Shown here piece after piece: positions 21,012 through 38,666 of a DNA stretch of 64,000 nucleotides. Every line of letters begins with the position of its first letter. Within the stretch, counting starts at the first letter, position 1. The notes beneath the pieces were generated by a model that had not been told where the DNA came from, searched no databases, and saw nothing but the letters and a program-made list of their open reading frames with translations. The position numbers and the translations under genes were made by a program. The DNA lies in NCBI GenBank assembly GCA_014925825.1, contig JACGCK010000160.1, positions 1 to 64,000 of the forward strand, written 5' to 3'. This DNA is from Pholiota molesta. Taxonomy: Eukaryota; Basidiomycota; Agaricomycetes; Agaricales; Strophariaceae.

Positions 21012-22845
21012 GAAGCACGCACTGCTGAGGATTAAGAAAAGGCGCATACCCTTTCACAAGATACATGAACTGGTCCAGCGCTTATACAACAGGCGTCCAA
21101 ACAACAGGTTCGGGTCCACTTCTCGGAAAAGTTCGCCACTGCTTATAAAGCCAATATAGCGCAACCGTCCTCAATTCGCAAGAAACCAGGAGCTGAGCGC
21201 TGATCGGCCAGACTTGGAAAGCTGATTCTGTAGGCACCTATGTTTGTATTCCCTGTACAATAAATGAAGTTGAGACGTCCTCGGAATGAGAAAAAATCAT
21301 ACGATTAATCGGGTTTCCACCGACTGTGCTATGAAAATATGTTGGCAGGCTGACCTGATTCTACTGTTCGTACGAAGCGAAGACCGGAAGATTGATGGGA
21401 TGCTCCAAATGTCTCGCCATCCAGAATACGCCAGATACAATTGCTGATTTGGAGCCGCTGTAGTCCTCATCTACATGGCGATGTCTGTCAGTGAATCGGC
21501 AGCTGCATGGACTGGCGATGCGAGGCGTATGCTTCCGGGCGTGATTGATATCGATAATCGACTCTTACGATGTGGCTTGTGGCTCACTATGCTGAGGGAG
21601 GTGCTGACGCGATGAAGAAAGCATCGTCGTTGTAGTGATGTGGGCACAAGGCGAGCGTATGATGCTGCAAAGAGGTACCCGTACAGAAGATGGGGAGAAA
21701 ATCAAGAGGCGATAGAGAAAGTGCTGCGACAGCAAAGATCATACATATGTATGATATTTAATAGTTGCAAAAGAAAGAAAATCGTAGACGGTTCTTGGGA
21801 TAGATATCTTGATCAGAGCTTCGATCGAACTCCCACATCGGGAGCAGAAATGCGTCGAGGATGCGGTAGATCTGCATTTATCACGAAGAATTTCCGGGAA
21901 GACAGATGATTCGTTCAACAAATGGACAAACAAGAGTTTTGAGGCGCGGAAGTCATGCAAGGTTTTTTTTAGGGATTTGAGGGCTCAAATTGACATTTCA
22001 GTGACCAGTCGTTCGCGTAGCCATCCGTATGCAAGGAATATCACTCTGGGGATCTTTGTGAAAAGTGATAGAAAGGTTTGAGAGCAAGAAATCAGGTGTT
22101 CATTACCCAAGTCAAAGTATGGATACTGTGGTCCATAGCGAGTAGAAATGAGTCATGGTCAGGACCAAGCCAGGACACGAACAGCTTCAGGGATGAATCT
22201 TTGCAGTGCTGGGATTAGAACTCCGCTTGAACATATCTCAGCAGCCAGCTTTGAGCCAGCTTGCAGCCAGCAGAAAATCCATGGACCAAGCTCCGAGAGG
22301 GGTGGCAAATATTTGACAGCACAGAGAGAAAGTGCTTCCCTTTCGTAGAGCCTTCAGACTTGTCGACGGTATGAGGAGACTCTGGAATGTGACTAGGTGT
22401 GGGTCCAATTGTTCGTGATGTGTGACCTGGTGACTAATCACTGTGACTTGAGCGGGTCCGTCTTTGTAGCGGAGTCGAAAACAACAGGCATCGTTGGTTG
22501 TCCTCGAACCACCACGCAACTCCTCAGCATCCTTCGCTGGACTCTCAACACCCCTCACACCCCCCTCATATTGTGGTCTAATAGGTCCTATTGACTTATA
22601 GCCGCATCCTACAGGCTCCGCAGCCGCTCTTGGAGAATTTCCAGCCCTTCTCGAGATCTTTTCGTTTCCTTCGGTTTCGCCTGCAAAAGCTTACGACAAG
22701 CGCTCAAACCTTCCTCGGAGTCAACAAACCTTTATATATACACGTTAATTCGGTTCTTGGACATTCTCTCCGATAAAATATTGATTCTTTCCAGTCCTAC
22801 TACCTCCTCATCTCCAACTTTACCCTTTTCTCTGTTTAATCCACC
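21012..22845. other. Long intergenic region, no gene recognised
   Basis: 1.8 kb without convincing coding sequence. Open frames at 21640-21909 and 22238-22558 have no protein-like features. Imperfect CAGC/AGCC repeats occur near 22230-22270. The right end is the RPB1 promoter and leader. Confidence 0.5.
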
Positions 22846-29460
<6,615 letters not shown>

Positions 29461-29888
29461 GGGAGATGGGAGTTTTTCTTTGTCGTTACCATGCATTATT
29501 ATCTACCTTTTTCAAGATTTTGTAGACTATGACCAACTGTGCCTTGCCAGTTTTTTGCACCATTTGCAATCAATATTTTGGCTTTATGAATTATGGTTCT
29601 CTTCAGAAGGACGATGTTGAAACGGTGCGTCTCCTTGGATTTTTGCTAACAATCACAGGCTTTCAATTTTTGCACGCATCCGATCAATCCCCGTCCAAAC
29701 ACTACATGTTACAAGAACGCGGCCAGGCAGAAGGGACAAAGAAATGAGTTCGCAGGAACAGTAAACAACTGGATTCCAAGTGCTTGTGAATAGAGACGAT
29801 ACAGGCAACACGTCCCAAAATTATTATGTATGTACGTGTACAAATCCGAGTGAGTCCATGTTCTCTTGGTCCGAAACTACTTTACAAA
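29461..29888. other. Convergent 3' spacer
   Basis: Lies between the RPB1 stop and the VOC-protein stop (minus strand); presumably 3' UTRs of both. No gene seen. Confidence 0.5.
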
Positions 29889-30356
29889 TCAATGCCCAGC
29901 GTCCTTGGTAAAAACCTTTCCTATAGTTGTGGTGGTTTTTTCAATGATCGTCACCTTGTTGCCCAACGTATCAAACACCGTTACAGCTTGGTAGTCCTTC
30001 CCCTGCCTAGGCTCCTTGTCCACCATTTTGGTCCCCATCGTCTTCAATTTCTCGTACACCTGCCGCCAGCAATCCGTCTCTATCTGGAGGAACACGCCGT
30101 CCCCGGCCTGGTTGCCGACGGCGCGCTTGTCCTTCTCGGTCGTGGCCTCGCGGAAGCGCAGGGAGGCGGTGGGCGTGAATTCGACGAGGTTGGGCGGCAT
30201 GGCGATGACGAAGCGCTCGCCGTTTATTTCCTCGTCGCATTTGAGGTTGAAGTCGAGGGTGCCGACGTAGAAGCGGACGGCGTCGGGGATGCTGTGGCAC
30301 ATTACCGTGACGAGCGAGAGCGAGTCGGAGCGGATCAATGGATCGGAGGAAGCCAT
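29889..30356 (-). CDS. VOC-superfamily (glyoxalase/bleomycin-resistance fold) protein
   Basis: An intronless 155-residue protein, MASSDPLIRSDSLSLVTVMC. It has the two beta-alpha-beta-beta-beta modules expected for the vicinal-oxygen-chelate fold: VMCHSIPDAVRFYVGTLDFN opens the first, and GVFLQIETDCWRQVYEKL opens the second. FDTLGNKVTIIEK is the closing strand pattern common to these proteins. Members include metal-dependent lyases, dioxygenases and antibiotic-binding proteins. The substrate cannot be inferred, and metal ligands are not certain from sequence alone. Likely cytosolic (no targeting signal seen). Confidence 0.8.
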   Translation of the reverse strand: MASSDPLIRSDSLSLVTVMCHSIPDAVRFYVGTLDFNLKCDEEINGERFVIAMPPNLVEFTPTASLRFREATTEKDKRAVGNQAGDGVFLQIETDCWRQVYEKLKTMGTKMVDKEPRQGKDYQAVTVFDTLGNKVTIIEKTTTTIGKVFTKDAGH

Positions 30357-31120
30357 TTTGTTTGTGGTTGGGATGGGCCGAAACTTTCAAAGTTTGTATA
30401 AGGTGTTGGTGGTTGGTGGTTGGGAGAAGAAGGTTAGCTTATGCTAACTCCAAGGCTGCCGTAGTTGCGTATTTGAATCCTCAGAGGCGCCCAGTGACAT
30501 CACCTCAAGCTCGTGAAACTAAAATAGCGGTCAGTAATATTGGCGTAGTGATGACTTCAACGCTCCAGCTGGGTGCCAGTGGTGCAGGGGCCGTAAAGGC
30601 ATGAACCCAGTGACAATATCATTGAATGTCTGCTGGCCCCTAGGTCTCCACTCTATTCCTTTCGGAAATTCCAACGCAAGGGTGACAATCTGCGCCACAT
30701 AATGCATGTGCACATATGACGACGTCTAAATCGATATCAATGGCTAGTCGGACGTGGACACAATTGACTTAGTATCGATCAAACGCGCACAATTATAAGC
30801 ACAATATTCAGTTTCGAAGAACGAGCAAATATCTAAGCCAATGAATACAGTGTCCAATATCATTATTATACAGAGCGCTGGTAACTAAAGACGATTTGGA
30901 TCTCTTCTTATCTCCTGTACATTAAGTCCTTGAGTAAAACAATCAACGTAAATCTTGTAAAGTAACAAAGGAATCATCTTGTCGATGAATGGAGACGACG
31001 TCATCAACACGGGCTTCGACAGCAGAAGGTCGTTTTCTAGCCTCTGGTCGTAGGACATTTCAGTCACTGCCTCAGAGAAGCAGTTTGATAACTAGCACTC
31101 AGACCAAAAGAGAAATAAAC
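30357..31120. other. Intergenic, no gene seen
   Basis: Spacer holding the VOC-gene promoter and the 3' flank of the next minus-strand gene. Open frames here are short and lack protein-like features. Confidence 0.45.
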
Positions 31121-31560
31121 TCACAGAAGTGAAAGAGTAACGTCGCCATGGACTCTTGCCTTGATCTGAACGTCGACGTCGAGATTCAAGTCCAATCGAA
31201 GCTTGAGCGTATCTTTGCCGCCACTTCCCGATTGCTGTTGGCCGCCGCCAGTGACTTGGCCGAGGGTGTTTCCGAGAAGTTGACCTGCCTGCCCAGCTGG
31301 CCCCGCCAGGGCTTGATTGGCGCCTCCAGTAGGGAGCAGTTGTTGGTCTTGCTGCTGCGGCTGCTGGAATGGCTGCTGCTGTGGCTGTTGGGGTGGTCGT
31401 TCTTGGAGCTGTTGCTGCTGTGGCGGTTGGGTACGACGACGGCGGCCCCCGGGGCGGGCTGAGGCTGAGGCTGAGGAGTTGGCTGAGCAGGTTGGTCGTT
31501 GTTCTCCCATTGTTCCATGGGGTTGGGAGAAGCAGAGCGTGAGCGTGATTCGTCTGACAT
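31121..31560 (-). CDS. Conserved fungal Gln-rich protein of unknown function
   Basis: Starts MSDESRSRSASPNPMEQWEN at 31560. A Pro/Gln-rich middle follows, with runs of QQQ and PQQPQQQPFQQPQQQ. It ends in a short amphipathic, alternating segment LKLRLDLNLDVDVQIKARVH and GDVTLSLL-stop at 31121. The alternating hydrophobic/charged C-terminus occurs in many fungal proteins of unknown role. The N-terminal and C-terminal parts are in different frames. One extra G in the run opposite 31446-31450 would join them (PAPGG-RRRRTQ), so a one-base consensus loss is likely. Disordered nature and low complexity limit inference; no function claimed. Confidence 0.6.
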
Positions 31561-32095
31561 TGCTTTGGGCTGGTAGAGGTAGGGACTTGGACGGGCACGA
31601 ATTTTGGAAGTTCAGAAAAGAAGGTGGAGGCGCTATTTAAATACGAGTACGAAGCTTCAGCTATGTCATTTATCCACACGGATTACGCTGGTAGAGTTCC
31701 ACAGTGGAGGGCAGTCCTTGCGTACACCCATTTCAAATCCATGTGCTCATATCGTCGCCGTTTCCAAAATTAGCGCCCGCGACAGGCGCGCGATTTAGCC
31801 TGACCTATGATGTCATAACCCAGTCACCACAAGTACCCAACCCGAATCGCATCTTTTAGGAACGACACCTTGGCTTGAAATTTAGTTGCTATGCTCGGCA
31901 TACGGTCATTGGATCTAGGGAAGACGCTGACGTCGAGGATTTTAATTATACTAATTATATTATCAGCTCCATACTTTCATTCTCTCCTCTGTCGGCTATT
32001 TCCAACGAGCCATTGTATTCAGACGAAACTGAAGAACGAAAACACTATCGAATTGAAGCGCATCTATCGACTACGTATCTGCCATCCACCCAGCC
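31561..32095. other. Divergent promoter region
   Basis: Lies between two divergent unknown genes (31560 minus, 32096 plus) and probably holds both promoters. No other feature seen. Confidence 0.45.
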
Positions 32096-32844
32096 ATGGA
32101 CGTTATAGGAATTATCGGTGTCGCAGCAGGCTCGGTCGCCATCCCGCTATCCGCAGTATCCACTTCCACCTCGGTTGTTGCCATCTCGCAAGGCGTCAGC
32201 GCGCAGCAGAGAGGTGCTGGGGGAGGCGGAGGTGGAGATGATGCTGCAGCCGACAAGTCAGATCCCCGACTAGCGAAGTTCAACCTAGTAGCGAAATGCG
32301 AACCCCAGACTTCAGCGGGATCGTCTGCGTTGAAGCTGGTGCACGGAAAGATCGTGGTACTACGCAAAGGAAAGGTAAGCAGGGTCCTCTACTGTCTGAA
32401 TCAAAGTTGCCTTGAATATTCACTGACAAATTATTTTAACAGCTTTATCTTGATGCCGCAGACCCAGATTATCGTATCTTCGACGACGGACATCCGTTTT
32501 CCGGGTTCTACATCGACTACCCCGCAGGAAAGAAACCCCTCGGGCTCGTGAGCACGATTTCTCGCGACCCACCCGAGCTCAACTGGATATACGCCGACGA
32601 CGACACCCTCGAGCTCAAATACGGGAATAAGACTGCGAGTATAAACCACATCCACGGTCCGTGGGACTGGACCGCAGACCAACAAGGAGTGATGCTGGAG
32701 GAATGGGAAGGGTTCGTGGCGGTGGAAGAGTCTCCGGGAGTTTGGGGCCTGTATTATGATCAGGACGATGACCATTTGAGCTCGAGCGGTATAGCAGGGA
32801 ATAGGCGGGTCGTTGAATTGAATCTACAACGACGATTGGAGTAA
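32096..32844 (+). CDS. Conserved hypothetical protein, two exons
   Basis: About 227 residues. The N-terminus MDVIGIIGVAAGSVAIPLSA is hydrophobic and may be a signal anchor, followed by a Gly-rich linker. Exon 1 ends in KIVVLRKGK; an intron (about 32375-32441) leads to LYLDAADPDYRIFDDGHPF. The second half is acidic and aromatic: SGFYIDYPAGKKPLGLVST, DPPELNWIYADDDTLELKYG, GPWDWTADQQGVMLEEWEGF, then GVWGLYYDQDDD. Stop at 32844. The sequence looks like a folded domain conserved across fungi, but I cannot name it. No enzymatic motif is recognisable. Confidence 0.7.
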
Positions 32845-33080
32845 TGAGAGCGACGTTCCACGGCGTTCCAATGATCCTATACCCCTGGGCCCTTGGAGGG
32901 CCGTAGGTTGCCTTCGTATTTACCTACTTTCAATATCCACATACATACATAACACGAAAGAGGACGCTTAGCGAAAAATTAGTCCGGAACCCTATATTAT
33001 ATAAATCACGATCATACGACATAAAAACACACAAGAAAGCACCATCTTCCAAACAATCTTACCCATCTAATGTGTCCAAC

Positions 33081-35587
33081 CTACAAATCAATTAACAAAG
33101 CTTCCTTCTTCTCGAACCCAGGTGACGGCGCATAGGCAGAGAACGATGACTGTGGGATGTTCGTCGGGGCAGAAGGGAACTGAGGCAGGGCGACGACTGC
33201 CGGTGGCGGAGACGCGACGTGATACTGAGGTTGTTGTTGTTGCTGCTGTTGCTGTTGAGGGGGTGCCTGATATTGCTGCCGAGGCTGTTGAGCCTGGGCC
33301 GGTGGGGCATTAGGGACCGGAGCCTGCGGCGGGGGCGACGCAAAACCCGAATACGCAAGAGAGCTCGTCCGCGCAGGAGGCGACTGCGTATTGGCCGCTT
33401 GATACTGCGACACAGGCGGTGGAGATTGGGGCAAAGTTACAGGCGGGTTAGGAGGAGGAGCGGGAGCAGCTGCATAGTACGCGGAAGTGGATATTGACGG
33501 CGGTGCCTGGGTGTACGAAGCTGGCCCTGGGCTCTGGATCGATCCTGCGGGAGTAGTGGTTGCGTAGGGTTGGTATTGTGCCTGCGCGTATTGCGGCGCC
33601 TGCTGAGGTCCAGGCGGTGGTGATGTGATCGGCGCCGGAGGGGCATACTGGGGTTGTTGGGGCTGTACGGGTTGTTGGTAGGGTTGCTGTTGGTATTGCT
33701 GTGTTTGTGTTAGTTCTGGACTAGAATTCAACCCAGGCGGCGGAGCGTATGATTCTCGAGGAGACATTGGCTGGGGTTCGCCGTAGGTTTGATATCCCGT
33801 CTGATTGGCCGGTTGTGACGCCCACTGAGAATACCCATTCACAGCATAACCCTGATTTTGCTGTTGTGGTTGATATGCCACTGAGGAAGTTCGCCATCGT
33901 GGTTGGGCGATTTGCTGCGTCAATATTTGATCATAGAGCTTGACGGCTTGTGATAGCTTATCGTGCATATCCGTGAGCATCTCTGAAGGGAAACTATCAG
34001 CACGATTCATGACGGACAATGATGGCAAGCAACTCACGTTCTTTCCTGCCGGCATCATCCAGACTAAGAGCCAACTTCGGACGCAAACCACTCGCTTTGT
34101 CGTACAGTTCGGTAACAGCTGGATACCTCGACAGATCTCTACCTCCTTGAGCTTGCACCTGCTCCACAGTTTGATTGAACGTCAAAATGGCATCTGCCTC
34201 TAGTGGCTGCAGATCATAGTTGGGCAATTCTGGCAACACTGGCTGTGCGGAATGAGCTGAGGCGTACGACTGTGAATAGCCAGGCTCCGGGTAGGAATAA
34301 GAGGACTCTGCGGACCGCGGCGTCTCGACAACCACCGGAGCGCTGGGTTTCGGGGCCGATGCTTCCCGCAGACTGGCCTCAATGGCTGCTCTGAGATCAG
34401 GATCATCATCTTCGTCCGCCTGGGCAGGTTTTCGACTCGGGTAGGTGCTGCGATCAACGATGGGGGGTTCTGAATAGCTCCATTTAGAGGGAGATGGCTC
34501 TGCTGGAACGTATCCCGACCGTGACCGACCACTCGTGCCGTTGACCTCCTCCAAGGACAGTTGAATAGCTCGTTGAAGTTCGGCATCTGCTAGTTCTCGT
34601 GCACTCTTGTGGCGGTGACCATGCGCGCTAGTCGAATGTCGATGTGCTTTGTGACTGGTACCAATCATAAATATCAACGAAATATTGATTTCAAGATGTA
34701 GCTTACACTTTCTCTGCTTTCTTGGTGAGTTTCGAATGGCAGCCATCACACACTCTGACTTCCTGGGTGATACCAAAGTGGGGCAGTGCCATGGTCTTTG
34801 CAGAACATGTCTGGTCGAAGACTTGGCCGCAATTTCGGCAGTGGTGTTTGCGGTTCGTGAAGGAGAAGGGTGTTCGACAACGAAGGCAAACCTCCGAATC
34901 AATCCATTCGGGGGCCGTTTGGGTGTCTACCATGGCCGAATTCGCAACTACGAGATCTTTGGGAGGGAACTTGTAACCTGACAGCAAACAATGTTACATC
35001 ATACTCCGACCTCCGAATCATGAATGCACGCACCTTCGTTCGTCAACGTCCTATACACTTGTCCGACGTAGCTCAGGTTCTGTTTTCCTTCGAATGCAAT
35101 ACTCCAGTTCTGTATGAAGCGAAGAATGGTTTGCTTGACATCATGATTCAAAGCTGGGATCTTGAGGATGGACACCAGGTTGTCCATAAACTCGCGCGAC
35201 GACACTTCAGCAAGAAAGAGATCACCGCCATTCTTGATACAGATATCTGTCAACTGAAAGTATTCAGCCGCTGACGCCCTACAGATGAAGTGCTAAGAAA
35301 TCCAACTTACACTTAGGGCGAGCAGTTGGACATTCGGATTCTTGTGGTTCAGCCGGCGTTTGAGAGCGCGCATGGCATCCTTTGCCGGCGCCGACTTGGA
35401 GCGTATTTGATCACAAATCTCGAGGTTCAGGGCGATATCCTCGCCGCCCGCTGGTAGCAGCTCCGACGTTGCCTTGTCTAATCACCACAGCTCAATTAAC
35501 GCGGATGCACCCCTTGGTATGGTACTACGCACCGATGGCATCGTCGAGCTGAGAGGTTCCCCAGATCCAAGACCCTAGTCCAGACAT
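33081..35587 (-). CDS. VPS27: ESCRT-0 subunit VPS27/Hrs-like (VHS-FYVE-UIM)
   Basis: Endosomal sorting protein that binds ubiquitinated cargo and PI3P and recruits ESCRT-I. ATG 35587 gives [18 protein letters not shown], the family N-terminus. The VHS domain follows ([50 protein letters not shown]). The FYVE finger has its signatures [21 protein letters not shown] and RVCDGC. Two ubiquitin-interacting motifs are [14 protein letters not shown] and [16 protein letters not shown] helical region ([40 protein letters not shown]) precedes a long Pro/Gln-rich tail (a CAG/CAA-type repeat near 33228-33258) ending [10 protein letters not shown], possibly a clathrin-box-like end. About six exons, all in frame. 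Confidence 0.93.
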
Positions 35588-36130
35588 CGGTGGCAGAGAG
35601 AAAGGCTGATCGTGGATGGAAGAATGAGAAAGCGGAGGAAGGGAGTCGTAATAGTAGCGTTCTGTTCTGCTGCTCCTAATGATGAAACCTTGCCTTCGGC
35701 CTGCGCTTCTGATGACTAAGCACGGTCACACTGTGGCATTGTGCGTAGTTCACCCCAAGTTCACCCGGCGACTGACTCGATGCACAGCAGGGATATGTTT
35801 CTGACAGTGCCGAGTAGTATGGACATTGTGCCTAAGTACAAGTATTTGGAGAGCAGGACACCCCAATTTGCAGCTACTTATAAAACGCTACGACTTGGAC
35901 ACAACTCGGACACGTTGAACTCCATGAATTGCCACTGAACCCGCTTGGGTGGAATGCAAATGGATTGCAATATATTTACAGTGTCCTAGTTTTTGAAGGT
36001 GCTTAAATACTCATATTCCTGCATGAGGGAAATAGGATGGATTGTAAGGTGCGACCAAACGCATAGAAGGAGATAGAAGTCCAGGCGCAACTTCAACACA
36101 ACTGGAATGTTACAACATTCTCACTTCGAG
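35588..36130. other. Intergenic, no gene seen
   Basis: Contains the VPS27 promoter on the left and the 3' flank of the short-chain dehydrogenase on the right. Nothing else supported. Confidence 0.5.
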
Positions 36131-37558
36131 TTAGATGCCAGCATTTTTCAGAATTTCTTGCGTGACTTCAAACAGCTGCTTTTGGCGTACATCGTCCAGT
36201 GCAGCTGGCGCCTGAATCTTAGCAACATTCGGAGGGAAAATGTAAGCGCCGTGGGCGATTTCTGAGTTATCTCGAGGAGCGCAAGCTGCGAAGACCGTGG
36301 TAAATGCACCCTGTTCTTGAGGATACATCATCGTCCCCAAGAGCCAAATCCAGAACTTGGGTACAGGGAGGGTTCTTAAAGACCGGATAGCGCCGTCCTA
36401 AATTGTCACAGTGGCTTGTGTTAGTACCACAGAACTAGAAACAAATCATAGCAGAAAACGCACGCTGAGGATGGCGCCGGGATGTACAAGCAAAACCATC
36501 ACTTTGGAATTTTCTGCAGTGAGGCGTTTTGTGAGATTATTGATCCACAGGTGAACAGCAAGCTTGGAATATTCTACTCGTCGTGAGCAGATTCTTGTTG
36601 AAGAAATGGCTGCCGATGAACTCACTATAGCGTTCTAATGTCGGGAGCATTGTTCTGTTGAATTTGTGGTTCCAGGCCTCCTTGGAGCTATAATCCACGT
36701 AAGTGACATCTTTATGTCCATCTGAACCGACCTGGAAGCAAGTTTAATCCTGGTTAGAGGTCAAAATACATGTAGAGACTGGGCTCACATTTACTATCCG
36801 AACTTCGTCACCATTAGCGGCTGTGGATTCGAGAAGAGGAAGCAGTGTTTGGGTAAAGACGAAGGGACCCAAGTAGCTAAGAGACAGAAGATGAAAACGG
36901 TCGCATGAACAATACAAGTAAAATAACATACTTAATGGCCATATTATCTTGAACACCGTCGGCATTCATTTGAGGGTTTCCAAGGTCGGTGATTCTGATA
37001 TGTGAAAAGCGTTAGAATGCTGTGTGGAAGGAAACATGGGTCAAAACGAACAACGCAGCATTATTGACTACAGATAAGGATAATCATTATTCGCGCGTCA
37101 AAATCGGAAAAGATGATGCTACTTACTCAGAATGTCCAATCGCTGTTCTCTTTCCATGAAGCGCTCGGCTGAAGCTTTAGCGTCGCGAGGGTCTTTGAGA
37201 TCAAGTTCGTGCCATAGGACTTCCCCAAGGCCTGGCTCGCGACCCTCCCTTTCTACGCGTTCGAGCGCTTGTTTCGTGCGATCTTCATCTGGCACAGCCA
37301 TGTAAACCTTCGCAACGGGGCTTCAATCAGGTGGGCGCTAAGTCAACATGGGCCTGAAAGCCAGTACCTTAGCGCCCATCCGCGCAAGGTGCTGCAAGCT
37401 GGCATAACCTATGCCACTGCTGCTCATGCACGGATGAGAGGTGCATCAACCTCGGGTCTATGGACATACCTGGATCCTGTTACCAATATTACCTTTCCCT
37501 TCATGCTTGGGAGGTCCTTGATTGGGTCGAAAACCTTCGATGGAGCAGCGCCGCCCAT
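36131..37558 (-). CDS. Short-chain dehydrogenase/reductase (SDR)
   Basis: NAD(P)-dependent oxidoreductase of the classical SDR type, substrate unknown. ATG 37558 starts MGGAAPSKVFDPIKDLPSMK. The cofactor motif is split by an intron but reads VTGSSSGIGYASLQHLARMG when joined. A LDILINNAA motif follows, part of which needs a 13-base exon (37055-37067). Next come YLGPFVFTQTLLPLLE, then the active-site YSKLAVHLWINNLTKRL (Tyr-x3-Lys, with Ser expected upstream in VRIVNV/GSDGHKD). The C-terminus is FAACAPRDNSEIAHGAYIFP and ends ILKNAGI, stop at 36131-36133. The layout recalls retinol-dehydrogenase/WW-oxidoreductase-like fungal SDRs. Seven or more introns; the donor after the 13-base exon is the weak GTTGTT. 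Confidence 0.85.
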
Positions 37559-38666
37559 TTTGGCACCAGTTTGGTAAGTAGTCAGACAGTCGTGACCGTA
37601 GACAGAAAAGAGAGAGCTAAAGTGATGGTGAGTGTAGAGATGAATGTATGGAAAATGTTAACATTGAAAGAGTAAAGATAGACATTGCTGCGAGGATTCC
37701 AGTTGGAAGCTTGACATGATGGACGCGATGTAACCGGAACTATTCTGTTGGGGATTTGTGGGCGCTCTGATTGGCCGTTGCTAGATTCGGGAGGTACGTC
37801 CCACGCTTCGGTAGGTTGCTTGACTCTTTATTTAAGTTTCTACATACCATGATGCAACCATGATGCCGCAAATTCCAGCTCTCCCACTGCCGATCCAGAC
37901 GGCGCGGAAGGCGCCCACCCAAGGCTTATGATACTTTCTGGGTCTCTGCTTGAAGAAGAATCGCTCGTCGATAATCTTGTGCTCGCTTTAGGTGAAATTT
38001 CTCGAGTCTCACCGCTGACCATTGCCTGATCAGCCCGCTTCCGTTCTAAGCAGGTTCTAAGCATCTCGAGAACAAGATCATCCAGATGGATTCTGATGTT
38101 CTCGGGCGAAACCGATGCAGGGATTTTCATGGAACACCATAACGCCCACAAGGATGGCTTCTTTTGATACTGATCATATCAGCCATTGGTGTTATTTAAT
38201 TTGGGTGGCAAGATGCTCACCAATGTACCAGCAAACGACGAGCGTTAATACTCGCGTACGTATCTCAGGTGTGGGCAGTCATGTAAGTACAGGTGCGTGA
38301 ATGATGGTTTCTATCTCAGTGCTGGAAGTGATCGCCGTTTCGTGTGGAAACAGCTCGGAAACAGTGTATGTAGGCTGTTCCAATCTTGTGATCTGGAACA
38401 GCCAATGATATCCAGCAGAGTCTACTACTGTACGACTAGAATTGCAACCAAGGAAGTTAATAGATTGAAGGCTCTCCATCATCTTCCGATGCAGAAATAT
38501 CATCGCATCTGGCTGCGGAAAGAAAATGTCCTCTTCCGGCGGGGGAGGTTAGTCCGTTTATGGTCGGTCTAATTTTAAAGTGTTGAATTTTCGTACTTAA
38601 TCGTGAGGATCGAACTATGTTTGCGCCCTACACTCCGCGTAACGCGCGCGTATCCCCTTTGTCTCA
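37559..38666. other. Spacer with possible minus-strand coding fragment
   Basis: Between the divergent SDR gene (minus) and DUF6534 gene (plus). Apart from the possible fragment at 37840-38503 and both promoters, nothing is recognised. Confidence 0.4.
37840..38503 (-). pseudogene. Possible remnant of a membrane-protein gene
   Basis: Two open stretches on the minus strand. The upstream one (38503-38279) reads MESLQSINFLGCNSSRTVV. The downstream one (about 38170-37840) reads VSPENIRIHLDDLVLEMLRT and ends in a Ser-rich tail (STRLSTSDSSSSRDPESIIS), like the cytosolic tails of fungal seven-TM proteins. Between them a hydrophobic stretch (RVLTLVVCWYI) can be read, but no consistent exon chain with a start was found. 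It may be a decayed gene or chance; function not assigned. Confidence 0.25.

Noticed and set aside
21640..21909. Basic open frame of 89 codons between the rhodopsin-like gene and RPB1
   Set aside because: No domain, no intron pattern and no protein-like composition; treated as chance.
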